From the NCBI GenBank assembly GCA_021018995.1, contig CM037593.1, positions 17,946,088-18,010,087 of the forward strand: a stretch of DNA of 64,000 nucleotides, written 5' to 3'. Below the pieces are notes generated by a model. It made no database searches. It had not been told where the DNA came from and saw only the letters and a program-made list of their open reading frames with translations. Shown piece by piece: positions 20,603 through 31,802 of the stretch; the first letter of the stretch is position 1; each line of letters starts with the position of its first letter. A program made the position numbers and the translations under genes. The DNA comes from Chloranthus sessilifolius (taxonomy: Eukaryota; Streptophyta; Magnoliopsida; Chloranthales; Chloranthaceae).

Positions 20603-23034
20603 TGTGACGACCCGACTTTTCCAATCCCTCAGGTATAGGAAAGGCCGGTTCGCCAACCTATCGAATAAACGATAAGCCGGACAAACAGGGCACATATCAG
20701 AGTAAAGCGTAATAAATATCCATAGCTAAAATAAATGCGGAAACAATTAAAAGTAAAGAACCACCGATGATGGCCGACCATCATCGAAACATGGCTCATA
20801 ACAGAAATCAACGTCAAATATAAAACTATGATATCCAACTAAAATGGGCCCACAAAATCAAGTCTACTCTCACCACAAATAAGAAAATCAGTAAGTTCTA
20901 TACTGGGAAACACTCCTCAGGAGGAACCTCAAGCTCTTCCTCAGGCACGTAGTCAGGATCAGTCTCATAGCCCTGAATAGCCACGTCAGTACCTGAACCT
21001 GTGACGTATAGTCGGAGTGAGCTAACCAACAAAGCTCAGTAGAAGAAAGACATCTACGGCATTTTACTTTAACTAACATATTTTTAAAACAAATATCGGA
21101 ATATAGCTTGTCAAACATATAAGCAGATAATAAACTGAATTTAGGTGCGGAAATCCTATGTAAGATTTATTTCTAAATGTGTGAAAACAGTTTCAAGAAC
21201 AGATGCAGTGTTTCAGTGTCTTAGTTTCTCTAACTTCTATATGCAACGTTCAGTAATTCATGACTTAATCCTCAACTTAAAATACCTCCCGAGTAAACTA
21301 TATCTCGAGAGCAGGAATATAGCCGATGGGAACCCCTACCTACCATCGTCGTTCATGAACCCTTTTTCAGGATGCAACAAGCCCCTGCGTAATGAGGGAA
21401 ACTTGTGCCAGGAAGTTGTTCAGGAATTTTTAAGGAGTCGTTCAGGTCAATCATAAAACAAATGCAGATACTAATATAAATCAGATGCAAGTCTCTTATA
21501 CATAGTTCAGATTCTTGATTTCAGATTTTCAGAGCTTAAGCAGATTCAGATTTCAGGATTCAGGTAGATTTAGATTTTCAGTCATTCATATCAATTTCAG
21601 TTTACAGATGTGATTTCAATGGCATATGTAAGTTCAAAGATTTTAATTCAAAATATCCATGCGAATTAAAATAAAATACTGTAAAGATGAGATTCTCCTA
21701 CCAAAACTCGGAGTAATGCGAAGTCAAGCAAAGTTCTATTGATGGCCTCTCGCCCTCAATCTACATCACAATATACGTTCATGCATTAAAATTAACTCTA
21801 ATTACTAATAATATAGACCTATTTAAGTGTTTCCTCAAAAACAAGTCAAAACAGGCAAGTTGCGCCAATCCTAGAATTTGATGTAACATTCTCATATATT
21901 TTTGACCATCAAGACGATTGATCCATGAGTTGGTCAAAACATGAAAGTTGTAGATTTTTCTATTAGCTTTCCAACGCAAAAAGCATCGTCTCAATCAGAG
22001 TTTGGGATAAAAGGTTATGACTAAAATACTAAGGCAATGTCGGAGTTCGGTGATACCTCGCTCGAGCGATGATAATAGCTCGCTCGAGCAATTTGATGTA
22101 ACATTCTCATATATTTTTGACCATCAAGATGATTGGTCCATGAGTTGGTCAAAACATGAAAGTTGTGGATTTTTCTATTAGCTTTCTAACGCAAAAAGAA
22201 TCGCCTCAATCGGAGTTCGGGACAAAAAGTTATGACTAAAATACCAAGGCAATGTTGAAGTTCGGTGATACCTCGCTCGAGCGATGATAATAGCTCGCTC
22301 GAGCGAGCTACAGCGACGCGATTTCGCTGGTTTTCACCCGAATCGAAACCCATACATCCCAAAGTAAAACCCATGGCTAATCTAATGATTTTAATCAAAA
22401 GTTTAATTAAAACGTACCTTTAATCTGAGGATTCCTAGATTAGAAATGAGTCACGCGAATGGAGCTTCAGAACGAAACCGACGGGTTTCCTCAACGATTC
22501 GCGCCGCGATCGATCCCACGAGTTCACAGAGACAACTCCAACACGCCCTCAATGATCTCAACCTCTCCCAATAGCCAACTACGAATCCCAGGTTGATTCA
22601 AGTTCGTTATAAGGTTTAAGTGTTTTCAACAAAGAGGGTTCTAGAGAAGGAGGTTTTCTAAACCGATCTCCTACGATGATTGAAGAAGACAGAAGACGGA
22701 GTTTCACACGGTTGGGTAACTATCCTCTCTTAACAAAACCTAGTATAATACGGGAATGCAATTCCTTTTTATAATAGGATTGCTCACAAAGTAAAACACA
22801 CACACACATCTTATGTATTATACACTTCTAATTTTAAAACTCAAGTCCGGTGTTGAGCGGCTACACCGAGGTCGGTGCACAACTTTTGCACGAGGGTCCA
22901 AATGGGCTCTAAATTAAAATCTGTCCGTACAATCACATCTAGATAAAAATCCAAAACAAATGGTGACGTCGGTTGCCGAGCCAAATACACACACAGGGTC
23001 AGTCTAACTCGGGTTCAAAATACGGGTCTTTACA
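20603..23034 (-). repeat. Tekay 3' LTR, 2432 bp
   Basis: Matches 28638-29760 at both ends but has 1.3 kb in the middle (about 21640-22945) that the other LTR lacks. It holds a 215-bp tandem duplication (21876-22090 and 22091-22305), and each unit ends in a TCGCTCGAGCGA twin. The reading frames, for example 21145-21456 on the plus strand, are antisense frames within the LTR and not genes. Confidence 0.92.
22058..22306. repeat. TCGCTCGAGCGA palindrome twins
   Basis: TCGCTCGAGCGA at 22058 is followed at 22080 by TCGCTCGAGCAA. At 22273 and 22295 both members are perfect. Both pairs are 22 bp apart with the spacer TGATAATAGC, the same 12-10-12 layout as the TCAATCGATTGA twins in the surrounding Athila. 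Confidence 0.9.
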
Positions 23035-23050
23035 TTCTACCCTCCTTAGG
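23035..23050 (-). other. Tekay polypurine tract
   Basis: On the minus strand CCTAAGGAGGGTAGAA abuts the TGTAAAGACC start of the 3' LTR, as expected for the plus-strand primer of a Ty3/gypsy element. Confidence 0.85.
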
Positions 23051-23696
23051 AATTTTCGTCCTCGAAAATGTACGGATAGCTAAACCGAACTGCGGTAAGT
23101 CCTTATCCTAACACCAGTATAAAGCAAAATCGAAACACTCTAAAGTCAAAGAACTTTGATCGCGATGCGGTAGGCTTCACTAAGCACGCTTTCAAGGGTC
23201 GGGATCCGTAGTAACCTGGATGTACTGCGTGTGGCATCCCATACTGCCATAGAGGATTGCATCCGTACATGGATGCATACCTTTCCAAGTGTCACGTGCC
23301 TGGAAATATACTTCACCATGACACAAACCTAGCACACACACCTACCTCACCCTTTTGGTAATTATTTGAGCAGAAATTTCAGATGTCAGAATCGAACACT
23401 TATTCAAAAGCATGATCACATGCCTGGTAACATGTTCTAACCGATGACACGGGTTCCAACAGACATACGGTTCTAACCGAGAATGAATAAATATGACATT
23501 TAAGATTTTATTGTGTAATCGTTATAGATATATATGTAAAGCATCGATATTATGAACCAATTTAACATTGAAGACTTTGAAGAAATTCTCTCTTTTTTTT
23601 TTTTTTTTTTTTTTTAAAGAAATAAATTCAAGAATTTAAAGGTACGTATGGTTTTCTTACATAATTATAGTTTACAATATACCTTCACTCGAAAAG
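23051..23696 (-). other. Tekay untranslated region before the polypurine tract
   Basis: No gene. Positions 23166-23325 are the module shared with E1 and E1'. A run of T lies at about 23593-23615. The short minus-strand frame at 23103-23288 lies in this shared block and has no independent support. Confidence 0.6.
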
Positions 23697-24146
23697 TTAT
23701 GGAAATTGCTCGTGAATCTCCGCTTCACGCTCCCATGTGGCTTCCTCTGAAGAATGGTTCCGCCACTTCACGAGTACTAAGGGAATGCTCTTTGTCCGTA
23801 AGATTTGTTCTTTATGATCCAAGATTCGTATCGGTTCCTCAACCAAGGATAGGTCTTGTTGGAGCTCAATGGGCTGGTAGTCCAATACGTGAGTCGGGTC
23901 CTTAACATATCTTCGTAACATGGACACATGAAACACGTTGTGCATTTCCGATAGCTGCGGTGGCAAGGCTACTCGATAGGCAACCTCGCCGACTCGGCCC
24001 AATACCTCGAAAGGTCCAACATAGCGCGGACTCAGCTTCCCACGCTTCCCAAAACACATCACGCCTTTTGTAGGAGAAATTTTGACAAATATATTATCTC
24101 CCACCTTAAACTCAACATAGTTTCTTTTCAGATCAGCGTAGCTCTT
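23697..24146 (-). pseudogene. pol: Integrase C-terminus with chromodomain
   Basis: The 135-codon open part begins at 24104 and continues the integrase after a stop (TAG) at about 24147. It has the GKLSPRYVGPFEVLGRVG block of the gypsy integrase C-terminus, then MHNVFHVSMLRRY and, at about residues 88-135, a chromodomain with LVKWRNHSSEEATWE. The two aromatic positions W and W are kept. In active elements this domain binds modified histone tails and biases integration to heterochromatin. The stop separating it from the catalytic core means no full-length product is made from this copy. Confidence 0.85.
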
Positions 24147-25139
24147 CTAACGACTTTGAGCAATGCGTAGTCTCTCACGGATTAATCGAACTGTCTCGGT
24201 TGTATTCTCCACGATCTCGGGACCTAAAATGAGTTTCTCACCCACTTCTTCCCAATTAAGCGGAGACCTGCACCGTCGTCCATACAAAGCTTCGTAGGGT
24301 GCCATGCCGATGCTAGCCTGGTAACTGTTATTGTAGGCGAACTCGATCAGCGGTAAATGTTGGTCCCATGACCCCTGAAAATCCAACATGCAAGCACGTA
24401 ACATATCTTCTATAATCTGATTCACCCTCTCAGTCTGCCCATCGGTCTGAGGATGGAATGCTGTACTATAATCGAGCCTAGAGCCCATTCCTTCTTGAAA
24501 TCGTTGCCAAAACTGAGATGTGTACATCGGGTCTCTATCGGATACAATACTGACCGGTATATCATGCAGCCTAACTATCTCCTTGATGTATAATTCTGCG
24601 AGCTTGTTGGCGATATACGACGTATTATAAGGAAGGAAGTGTGCGGACTTAGTCAATCGATCCACAATGACCCAGATGGCATTGTATTTTCTTAATGTTC
24701 TTAGCAATCCCAAAATAAAGTCCATAGAAATGGCCTCCCATTTCCACTCAGGTATCGGTAGTGGTTGCAACAGTCCTGCCGGATTTCGATGATCCACCTT
24801 TACTTGCTGACACACAAGACATCTCGAGACATACACAGCGACATCTTTCTTTAAACCTCTCCACCAGAAGCTTTTCTTTAAGTCCTGATACATCTTGGTA
24901 CTGCCAGGGTGAATAGCGTACATAGACTTATGAGCCTCTTCCAAAATAGTGTCCCGAAGCTCAGTACTAGTTGGTACGCATACCCGGTTTCTAAACAACA
25001 AAGTGTCATCATCTTTGATAGAAAAATCTATTTTGCTTCCCCCAATCACATCCCGTCTGATAGCCATAAGTTCATCATCCGTCATCTGAAGTCTGCGAAT
25101 GTTCTCATAGAGGGTGGAACGAATCACCAGTGTAGCCAT
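24147..25139 (-). pseudogene. pol: Integrase catalytic region
   Basis: A 330-codon open frame. An HHCC zinc-binding region lies near residues 50-115 (HKSMYAIHPG, then CLVCQQVK). The catalytic core follows with D in MDFI, D in VSDRDPMYTS and E in GQTERVNQII, so the DDE triad is present, then the EFAYNNSYQASIGMAPYEALYGRR block typical of chromoviruses. It overlaps the RNase H frame in a different phase, a sign of a frameshift at about 25105-25139, and ends at a stop just before the chromodomain part. Confidence 0.88.
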
Positions 25140-25668
25140 TAACGCCTTTTGAACCTTTTACGTCAAATCTCATGCTACTTAGAGCCATATCTTCCAATAG
25201 ATGCCATCTTCGCACCCTTGCGGTGAGATGTGATAACTGAGCAGAGAACTTCCGACTTAACGCATCTGCCACTACGTTTGTTTTCCCGGGGTGGTACTGG
25301 ATGGTACAATCATAATCTTTCAAGAACTCCATCCATCGACGCTGTCTCATATTCAACTCCTTTTGTGAGAAGAGATACTTGAGGCTCTTATGATCGGTAA
25401 ATATATCGAAGGTCTCCCCATAAAGGTAATGCCTCCAGATCTTCAGAGCAAAAATCACTGCTGTCAACTCAAGATCATGCGTCGGGTAATTCTTCTCAAT
25501 GTCTTTTAGCTGTCTAGACCCATAAGCAATGACTCTCTCATTCTGGTTAAGCACACAACCTAAACCCCCATATGATGCATCATCAGATATCGCAAAGCCT
25601 CCCCGCTCGATGGTATAGCAGTAATCGCGAGTCAATCGTTTCTTGAGTTCCCCGAAAACTTTGCTCAC
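25105..25668 (-). pseudogene. pol: RNase H domain of the Tekay polyprotein
   Basis: A 187-codon frame with [13 protein letters not shown], the [21 protein letters not shown] block and [11 protein letters not shown], which carry the catalytic D, E and D of the reverse-transcriptase-type RNase H, then VVADALSRK. The stretch between it and the reverse transcriptase (25669-25887) is frameshifted and has stops, though fragments such as SFLG and KIESL can be read there. The last 40 residues are already out of the usual frame. Confidence 0.85.
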
Positions 25669-25887
25669 ACCGCTCGTCTAATCAAATTTAGTATTCTTCT
25701 TCGTAAGTTGTGTAAGAGGACGATATCTTGGAGAAGCCCTCCACAAACCTTACCTTCAGTATCACCCAAACCGAGGAAACTACGAACCTCATAACGGTCT
25801 TTGGTCATTCCCAATTCATCAACGACTCAATCTTTCTTTGGGTCAAGCTGTATGTCTAGGTCTCAGAGATAACATGGCCTAGGAAAC

Positions 25888-26880
25888 TTACCTGCTCAAG
25901 CCAAAACTCACACTAAGTTTTGCGTATAACTGATGGTCTCTAAGGGTTTGTAGAGCCACTCGCAGATGTTGCTCATGTTCTTCTCGCGTCTTTGAATAGA
26001 TGAGGATGTCATCTACAAAAACTACTACAGACTTGTCCAAATGTGACTTGAATATCCGGTTCATCAAGTCCATAAATGACGCGGGTGCGTTTGTCAACCC
26101 AAATGGCATGACCAAGAACTCGTAGTGCCCATATCGGGTTCTGAACGCTTTCTTCTGAATGTCTTCAGACTTAACTTTCAACTGATGGTAGCCTGACCTC
26201 AAGTCGAAGAACCTTGCTCCTTGTAACTGATCGAACAGATCATCAATTCTTGAAAGTGGATAACGGTTCTTAATTGTCAACTTATTTAGCTGGCGGTAAT
26301 CGATGCAAAGCCGCATTGAACCGTCTTTCTTCTTTACAAATAGAATCGGTGCTCCCCAGGGTGACACACTCGGTCTGATAAAGCCCTTATCTAGCAGTTC
26401 CTGAAGCTGCTCCTTCAACTCTTTCAATTCTGCAGGCGCCATTCGATACGGAGTTTTTGATACTGGTTCAGTACCCGACACTAACTCAATCGCAAACTCA
26501 ATCTCCCTGTCAGGTGGTAATCCAGGTAGATCTTCAGGAAAAACATCTGAATACTCGCAAGCAATCGTAATATCTACAATATTTTTCTTCTCCTCCTTAT
26601 GATCTTGCAAGTAGGCCAGATAACCACAACAACCGTTCCTCATCATACGGTCTGCTCGAATGGCAGAGATAAACGGTATCACACAAGATTTGACTCTGCA
26701 AAATCGAAAAGATTTTCTCTTCGGCGGGCGGAATGTTACAATCTTTCGAACACAATCCACGCTCGCATGGTAAGTAGATAACCAATCCATCCCTAGTATC
26801 ACGTCGAACCCTTCCATGCTCAAAATGATCAAATCAGCCCTTTGTTTGTGGTCTTGATCATCACAATCAGCGATTGACAC
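25888..26880 (-). pseudogene. pol: Protease C-terminus and reverse transcriptase
   Basis: A 330-codon frame. Residues about 20-45 hold [14 protein letters not shown], the C-terminal half of the retroviral-type aspartic protease. The protease N-terminus with its active-site D lies upstream (about 26890-27030) and is frameshifted. Residues about 130-330 are the reverse transcriptase: [34 protein letters not shown] and the catalytic [11 protein letters not shown] are all present. It breaks off after [10 protein letters not shown], just before the thumb. Two short frames nested here are shadows. Confidence 0.88.
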
Positions 26881-27180
26881 ATGATATCGGTGCTCACCGA
26901 GTTAGGTTGCTAGAATTGACGCCAAGATGAAATCAGGGGCCTTGGGAATGATTCCCAACTTTTGAGCGAACAATAGAGTAATAAAAGAATGTGTAGACCG
27001 GGTCTATCAACACTCAACCGGTTTTGCTTACATCGCTCCCCCGATGCATAAAAAGGGTACCTTAGTTTAGACAAGCGTTTCAATTAAAAGTTTCTAAGCA
27101 TGTGTGTTCATCCATAACTTATTAACAAAATTTATTAAATATCAAGCAATTATATATAACACATAAAATAAGAAGACATC

Positions 27181-28183
27181 TCAACTTTTAATAATACCTT
27201 GGATCACGTCGTTTGATGTTTCGGCTTCTTGAGCCATCACGACATAAGCTCGACCTTGAGCAGGTGGGTCGGTAGAAGTCGAACTAGTTCTTCCCTTGTC
27301 CTCCTGAGGATAATCCTTAACCATGTGTCCGATTGCGCCACACCGGAAACACGCTCTAGTGTTCCTCTTGCAATCCTCGGTCTTGTGTGGTTTCCCTATA
27401 GGCACCTTAGCGCATCAAACAAAAGATGGTGCACGAGAGGATCCTTGTGCCACTGAAGCTCCACTAGCATTAGAACCCGCTGGTCGTACGGATTGCAGAG
27501 GTGATGATGCTGCCAATCTCTGATAAGGGAATTGAAGTCTAAAATGTTGGTCTAGAAAATGCAAAGTTGAATAAGGTTCATCTTTGGCGGCTTTGTAAAC
27601 TTGGCCCTCTTATTTTCATAAGTACTTGGCCCTTATATACAACCCTGTCCTTGTTCGGCTAACTGCTTCTCAAAAACCGCTTTTGAATTTCTTCCTCTGC
27701 TATGAGGGCCTTTGACAGTACTCCTCCATATGTTTCCATTTCCCACATAGCCACACTCTCCTGTATACTCGGCCTAAGACCCAGCTGAAATTTTCTGGCC
27801 TTCATCATATCGGTGGCCACATGTTGAGGGTCAAACCTTGAAAGTCGCGTGAACTCATCTCCATACTCACGCCTTGACATTGTCCCTACTTGATTTCGAT
27901 GAAGGAACTTCCATCTGATGCCTAACGATCTTGGGAAAGTACTGATCGTTGAACGCCTCGATAAACTCAGCCCATGTCCAAGGAGTATTGGGAAACTCCT
28001 GCTCCCGGTGTCTAGCCACGGACTTCCACCATGGTCCAGCTTATCCATCCAGTTTGAAGGTTGCCCATCTAACCTTCTCGACATCCAGTGCCTTTGAAGC
28101 ACCTCGAAGATCTCTTCCATCTCATCCAACCAACCTTCAGCTTCCATCGAGTCGGTCTGTCCAGAAATATTTGGAGGTCTCAT
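27181..28183 (-). pseudogene. gag: Gag of the Tekay element
   Basis: The upstream part (27659-28183) contains a retrotransposon gag domain: MEAEGWLDEMEEIFEVLQ at its start and GDEFTRLSRFDPQHVATDM further on, with a frameshifted stretch of about 75 residues between. The downstream part (27181-27405) holds the zinc knuckle CFRCGAIGHMVKDYP, in which the last cysteine of CX2CX4HX4C has become tyrosine. The two are in different frames with stops between (27406-27658). Gag would package the RNA into a virus-like particle; this copy cannot. Confidence 0.82.
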
Positions 28184-28616
28184 CCTCCTGAATTTGGCAA
28201 ATCCTGATGATTGTTGTTGTTGTCGGAATCACTCGCTTCTTTGGGCGATTCGATCTGTTGAGCCATAGATGCGGTCTGCTGAGCAATGTTGGTGGCTAGA
28301 CTTTCCAACACTTGTTCCATTCTTTCACCCTGACCTCTATCAACTCCGGCTCCTATAGGGCTGCATTAGAACGGATCTGAAGGCAACTCCCTTGATGTAC
28401 CGACACCTTCAGAATGTCCTCTAAAGGCACCGTCTACCTCGCCTCTGCCTCTAAATCTTGGGGCCCATCTTGATGATCATTGTGAACACCACAACATCGA
28501 TCAACATTGATTGTAAAGACAATCACAAGCAGACTAGTGATTGGACCTAACGACATGACTCGATGCTGCGAATCAGCGGGTCACGGGGTTCTCATGGGTC
28601 CTTAGAGAATCTAAAA
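28184..28616 (-). other. Tekay leader and gag N-terminal region
   Basis: No continuous frame. Glutamine-rich antisense words (TGTTGTTGTTGT at about 28211) and eroded gag-like fragments suggest the broken gag N-terminus, followed by the untranslated leader up to the primer site. Confidence 0.5.
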
Positions 28617-28634
28617 CCATGTCTCTCGATACCA
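28617..28634 (-). other. Tekay primer binding site, initiator-Met type
   Basis: On the minus strand, four bases after the end of the 5' LTR (28638), TGGTATCGAGAGACATGG begins. The first seven bases match the TGGTATCAGAG site complementary to plant initiator tRNA-Met; the remainder has drifted. Confidence 0.75.
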
Positions 28635-28637
28635 ACC

Positions 28638-29760
28638 TGTGGCGACCCGACTTTTCAATCCCTCGGTATAGGAAAGGCGGTTAAGCCAACCTATCGAATA
28701 AACGATAAGCCGGACAAACAAGGCACATATCAGAGTAAAGCGTAATAAATATCCATAGCTAAAATAAATGCGAAAGCAATTAAAAGTAAAGAACCACCGA
28801 TGATGGCCGACCATCATCGAAACATGGCTCATAACAGAAATCAACGTCAAATATAAAACTATGATATCCAACTAAAATGGACCCACAAAATCAAGTTTAC
28901 TCTCACCACAAATAAGAAAATCAGTAAGTTCTATACTGGGAAAAACTCCTCCGGAGGAACCTCAAGCTCTTCCTCAGGCACGTAGTCAGGATCAGTCTCA
29001 CGATACGAATAGCCGCGTCGATTACTGAACACATATAGTCGGAGTGAGCTAACCAACAAAGCTCAGTAGAAGAAAGACATTTACGGCATTTTACTTTAAC
29101 TAACATGGTTTCAAAACAAATATCGGAATATAGCTTGTCAAACATATAAGCAGATAATAAACTGAATTTAGGTGCGAAAGTCATATGTAAGATTTATTTC
29201 TAAATGTGTGAAAACAGTTTCAAGAACAGATGCAGTGTTTCAGTGTCTTAGTTTCTCTAACTTCTATATGCAAAGTTCAGTAATTCATGACTTAATCCTC
29301 AACTTAAAATACCTCCCGAGTAAACTATATCTCGAGAGCAGGAATATAGCCGATGGGAACCCCTACCTACCATTGTCGTTCATGAACCCTTTTTCAGGAT
29401 GCAACAAGCCCTTGCGTAATGAGGGAAACTTATGCCAGGAAATTATTCAGGAATTTTTGAGGGGTCGTTCAGGTCAATCATAAAACAAATGCAGATACTA
29501 ATATAAATCAGATGCAAGTCTCTTATACATAGTTTAGGTTCTTGATTTCAGATTTTCAGAGCTTAAGCAGATTCAGGTTTCAGGATTCAGGTAGATTTAG
29601 ATTTTCAGTCATCCATATCAATTTCAGTTTACAGATGTGATTTCAATGGCATATGCAAGTTCAAAGATTTTAAAATCCAAAACAAATGGTGACGTCGGTT
29701 GCCGAGCCGAATACACACACAGGGCCAGTCTAACTCGGGTTCAAAATACGGGTCTTTACA
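28638..29760 (-). repeat. Tekay 5' LTR, internally deleted, 1123 bp
   Basis: The ends match the 3' LTR, but about 1.3 kb is missing at about 29670, joining TTCAAAGATTTTAA to AATCCAAAACAAATGG across a short A/T match. The deletion removed the palindrome twins and probably regulatory sequence. Confidence 0.92.
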
Positions 29761-29765
29761 ACAAA

Positions 29766-30533
29766 TCTAGAGGTTCCCGTGGCAGTTCTCGACGTAGTCG
29801 TTTACGTGCCGGTTCCATTAACCTCTTGACGACAGATCAGGTGCAGTACTTGATAAGCGCCATAACTAAAGCTCGAAGAAGGAATAATATTTTGACTATT
29901 GGAAGGGACTACTCTAAGAGGAGAGTATAAATAGAGAAAACCTTCTAAGTTCGGACTTCTAGGACTCATAGAAACTTTTAACCTAAGGACTCTAAGAATG
30001 GTTCAAATCTTAATTTTCGGATTGGGAGATGTAACTTTCCGGAATTATACATCAGTCAATAGATTGACATTTTAGTGTCAATCGATTGACACAAGATACC
30101 AAGGGAACCTTCTGGTGCACGGCTCAAATTCAATTCCCAAAACAATTTCTTTTGAGAAACTTTCTGTTTCTGACTTAGTTAGACAGTTTTGCCCATGGAG
30201 AAGTCAATCGATTGAGAATTATTCCTCAATCGATTGACTAATTGGAGTTGTTTTTTTTTTGTTTTTTTTTTTTTTTGAAACAAATGAGAACTTAAAGTTC
30301 TCAAGCGATTGAGAGTTGTATCTCAATCGATTGACTGATACACTATATATCAATCTGAGAATGAATAGAAAAAGTAACACACTAAAAACAGTCCGATTTC
30401 ATTGATTTTCAAGATTTGATTACAACGATATGATCTAAATATCAACTAAAAGATAAACTAAACAAACTATGATTAATCAAAACTAAAAACACAAAACACT
30501 TAAAAACACCAATCACTAAACACTAACAAACAA
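29766..30533 (-). other. Athila untranslated region between third ORF and Tekay insertion
   Basis: Continues 20597 after the insertion. It holds palindrome twins at 30056/30078, 30204/30226 and 30301/30323 and T-runs at about 30250-30275. A short plus-strand frame (29637-29930) spans the insertion junction and is an artefact. Confidence 0.65.
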
Positions 30534-31701
30534 TCACTGATTATCATCATCATCATCATCAAATTCAGGGTCTCCCTCCTCATCCATCGCCGCTCGCGCT
30601 CCTGCGATGAATCCGCCGGCACGCCCAGGGAATGATTCCTGGGCCATCCGTATGAGAAGTGAAGTTTGAAAATGTGATCGTCGATCAAGACCTCCCATAG
30701 TGGTACTCAGCCCATCCATCCGTGCCTCGAGGTGAGCGACTGCTGTCTCAGCATTAAAATCAGGGACCTCTTCGGGAAGAGGTCGTCTAACACCGCTACG
30801 TTGGCATTGTGTGTGGTTTGGTCGGAGAGGAGGAGGGACCTCATCGACGTCAATAGGAGGTGGCGTCACACGCAGAATAGCCTTGATGCTCTTGTCCCAA
30901 ACGTTGGTACCGTAGTGATAAAATTGCATCACTCATCTCTTCATCATCGTAAATCGGGCACCCAAGTTGGTCCAAGAGATGCATCACGTAGTGCGGGAAG
31001 TGAAGAAGAATAGCCTCTCGCTTCTTCGGTGCAGTGGTGGTTGCGATGTCCTGGTGACACCGATACATCTCCTCGAGCATTAAATCGGGCACATCAAACC
31101 ACGTATTCGTGTGTGCCTCATATAGTTCCATCACCCTATTCTTTGTCCTCTCGCTCTTCGTGCCATGCAGTAACAGATTGTTTGACATAACGATGTCCCA
31201 AAACAGGATATCCATTGGTAGGACGGCTCTCCTAGTGGCTAAATCGGACCCGCGGCGTCCTCCACACATATCGTTGATCATGTCATTCTGACTACGATCA
31301 ATAGCCGGATTGATGGGGTGGTTCAATGGGCAAACCACGAAGAAGTTGAAAGCTCGTGCGAGATCGGCCGCATGCAGGTTATATCGCCAATTATCAATCT
31401 TGATGCTAATGAATGGCGAACCCATTGGCGAGAGTGGTGCAGGTACCCACTCCATTTTCTGGTAAAACAGGCGAATGATACGCAGAGAGACATCAATAGG
31501 TGGAGGGGCGAGCAACATTTCTAAGTGCAGAGCTTCGATGAATTTGATCGAACGGACGCATTTCGCGATGCGACGATATTTAGCGAGATCGAAGAAATTC
31601 TCCATTTGAAATTGGCGATCGACATACTCATCATTGGGAATGCGCATAGGATTGTTCGCGGGATGAGGTGGTCGGAACATCGGTGGGCCAGGCGCTGCCA
31701 T
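30534..31701 (-). pseudogene. Athila third ORF (env-like position)
   Basis: Read on the minus strand from ATG at 31701 (MAAPGPPMFRPPHP), the frame runs about 280 codons to 30850 and then continues in another frame from 30932 to 30534, so one frameshift lies at about 30850-30930. The C-terminus ends in an acidic tail (EFDDDDDDNQ). The piece VSLRIIRLFYQKM is matched by VSPRLVRLFYKNM in the second Athila-type element, showing they are the same ORF. It lies after integrase, where Athila elements have an extra ORF often called env-like. I see no signal peptide or clear membrane span, so the function is unknown. A longer frame from 31806 adds residues with no conserved match. Confidence 0.75.
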
Positions 31702-31802
31702 TTGATCGCGTACGATGAGAATAAAGATAAAGATTAAAGCTCGGATTGGAGGGGATTCGAAGTGAAGGGGACCACGGGTGTCCCCATTATATAATTTGAA
31801 TG

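Larger units (their letters stand above)
20603..29760 (-). mobile_element. Tekay/Del-type chromovirus nested in the Athila, TSD ACAAA
   Basis: Two LTRs (20603-23034 and 28638-29760) begin TGTAAAGACCCG and end CACA on the minus strand. A perfect duplication ACAAA flanks the element (20598-20602, 29761-29765). Read on the minus strand the order is initiator-Met-like primer site, gag, protease, reverse transcriptase, RNase H, integrase, chromodomain, polypurine tract. A chromodomain at the integrase C-terminus with the KW-N and EATWE motifs marks a chromovirus, which such proteins are thought to steer to heterochromatin. Stops and frameshifts break every main block. Confidence 0.92.

Noticed and set aside
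21145-21456. 103-codon frame present also at 29172-29483 as a conserved gene
   Set aside because: These are equivalent positions in the two Tekay LTRs, antisense to the element. The conservation is that of the LTR.
30732-31737. Plus-strand frames opposite the Athila third ORF
   Set aside because: Shadows of the minus-strand ORF, which has a homolog in the second Athila-type element.
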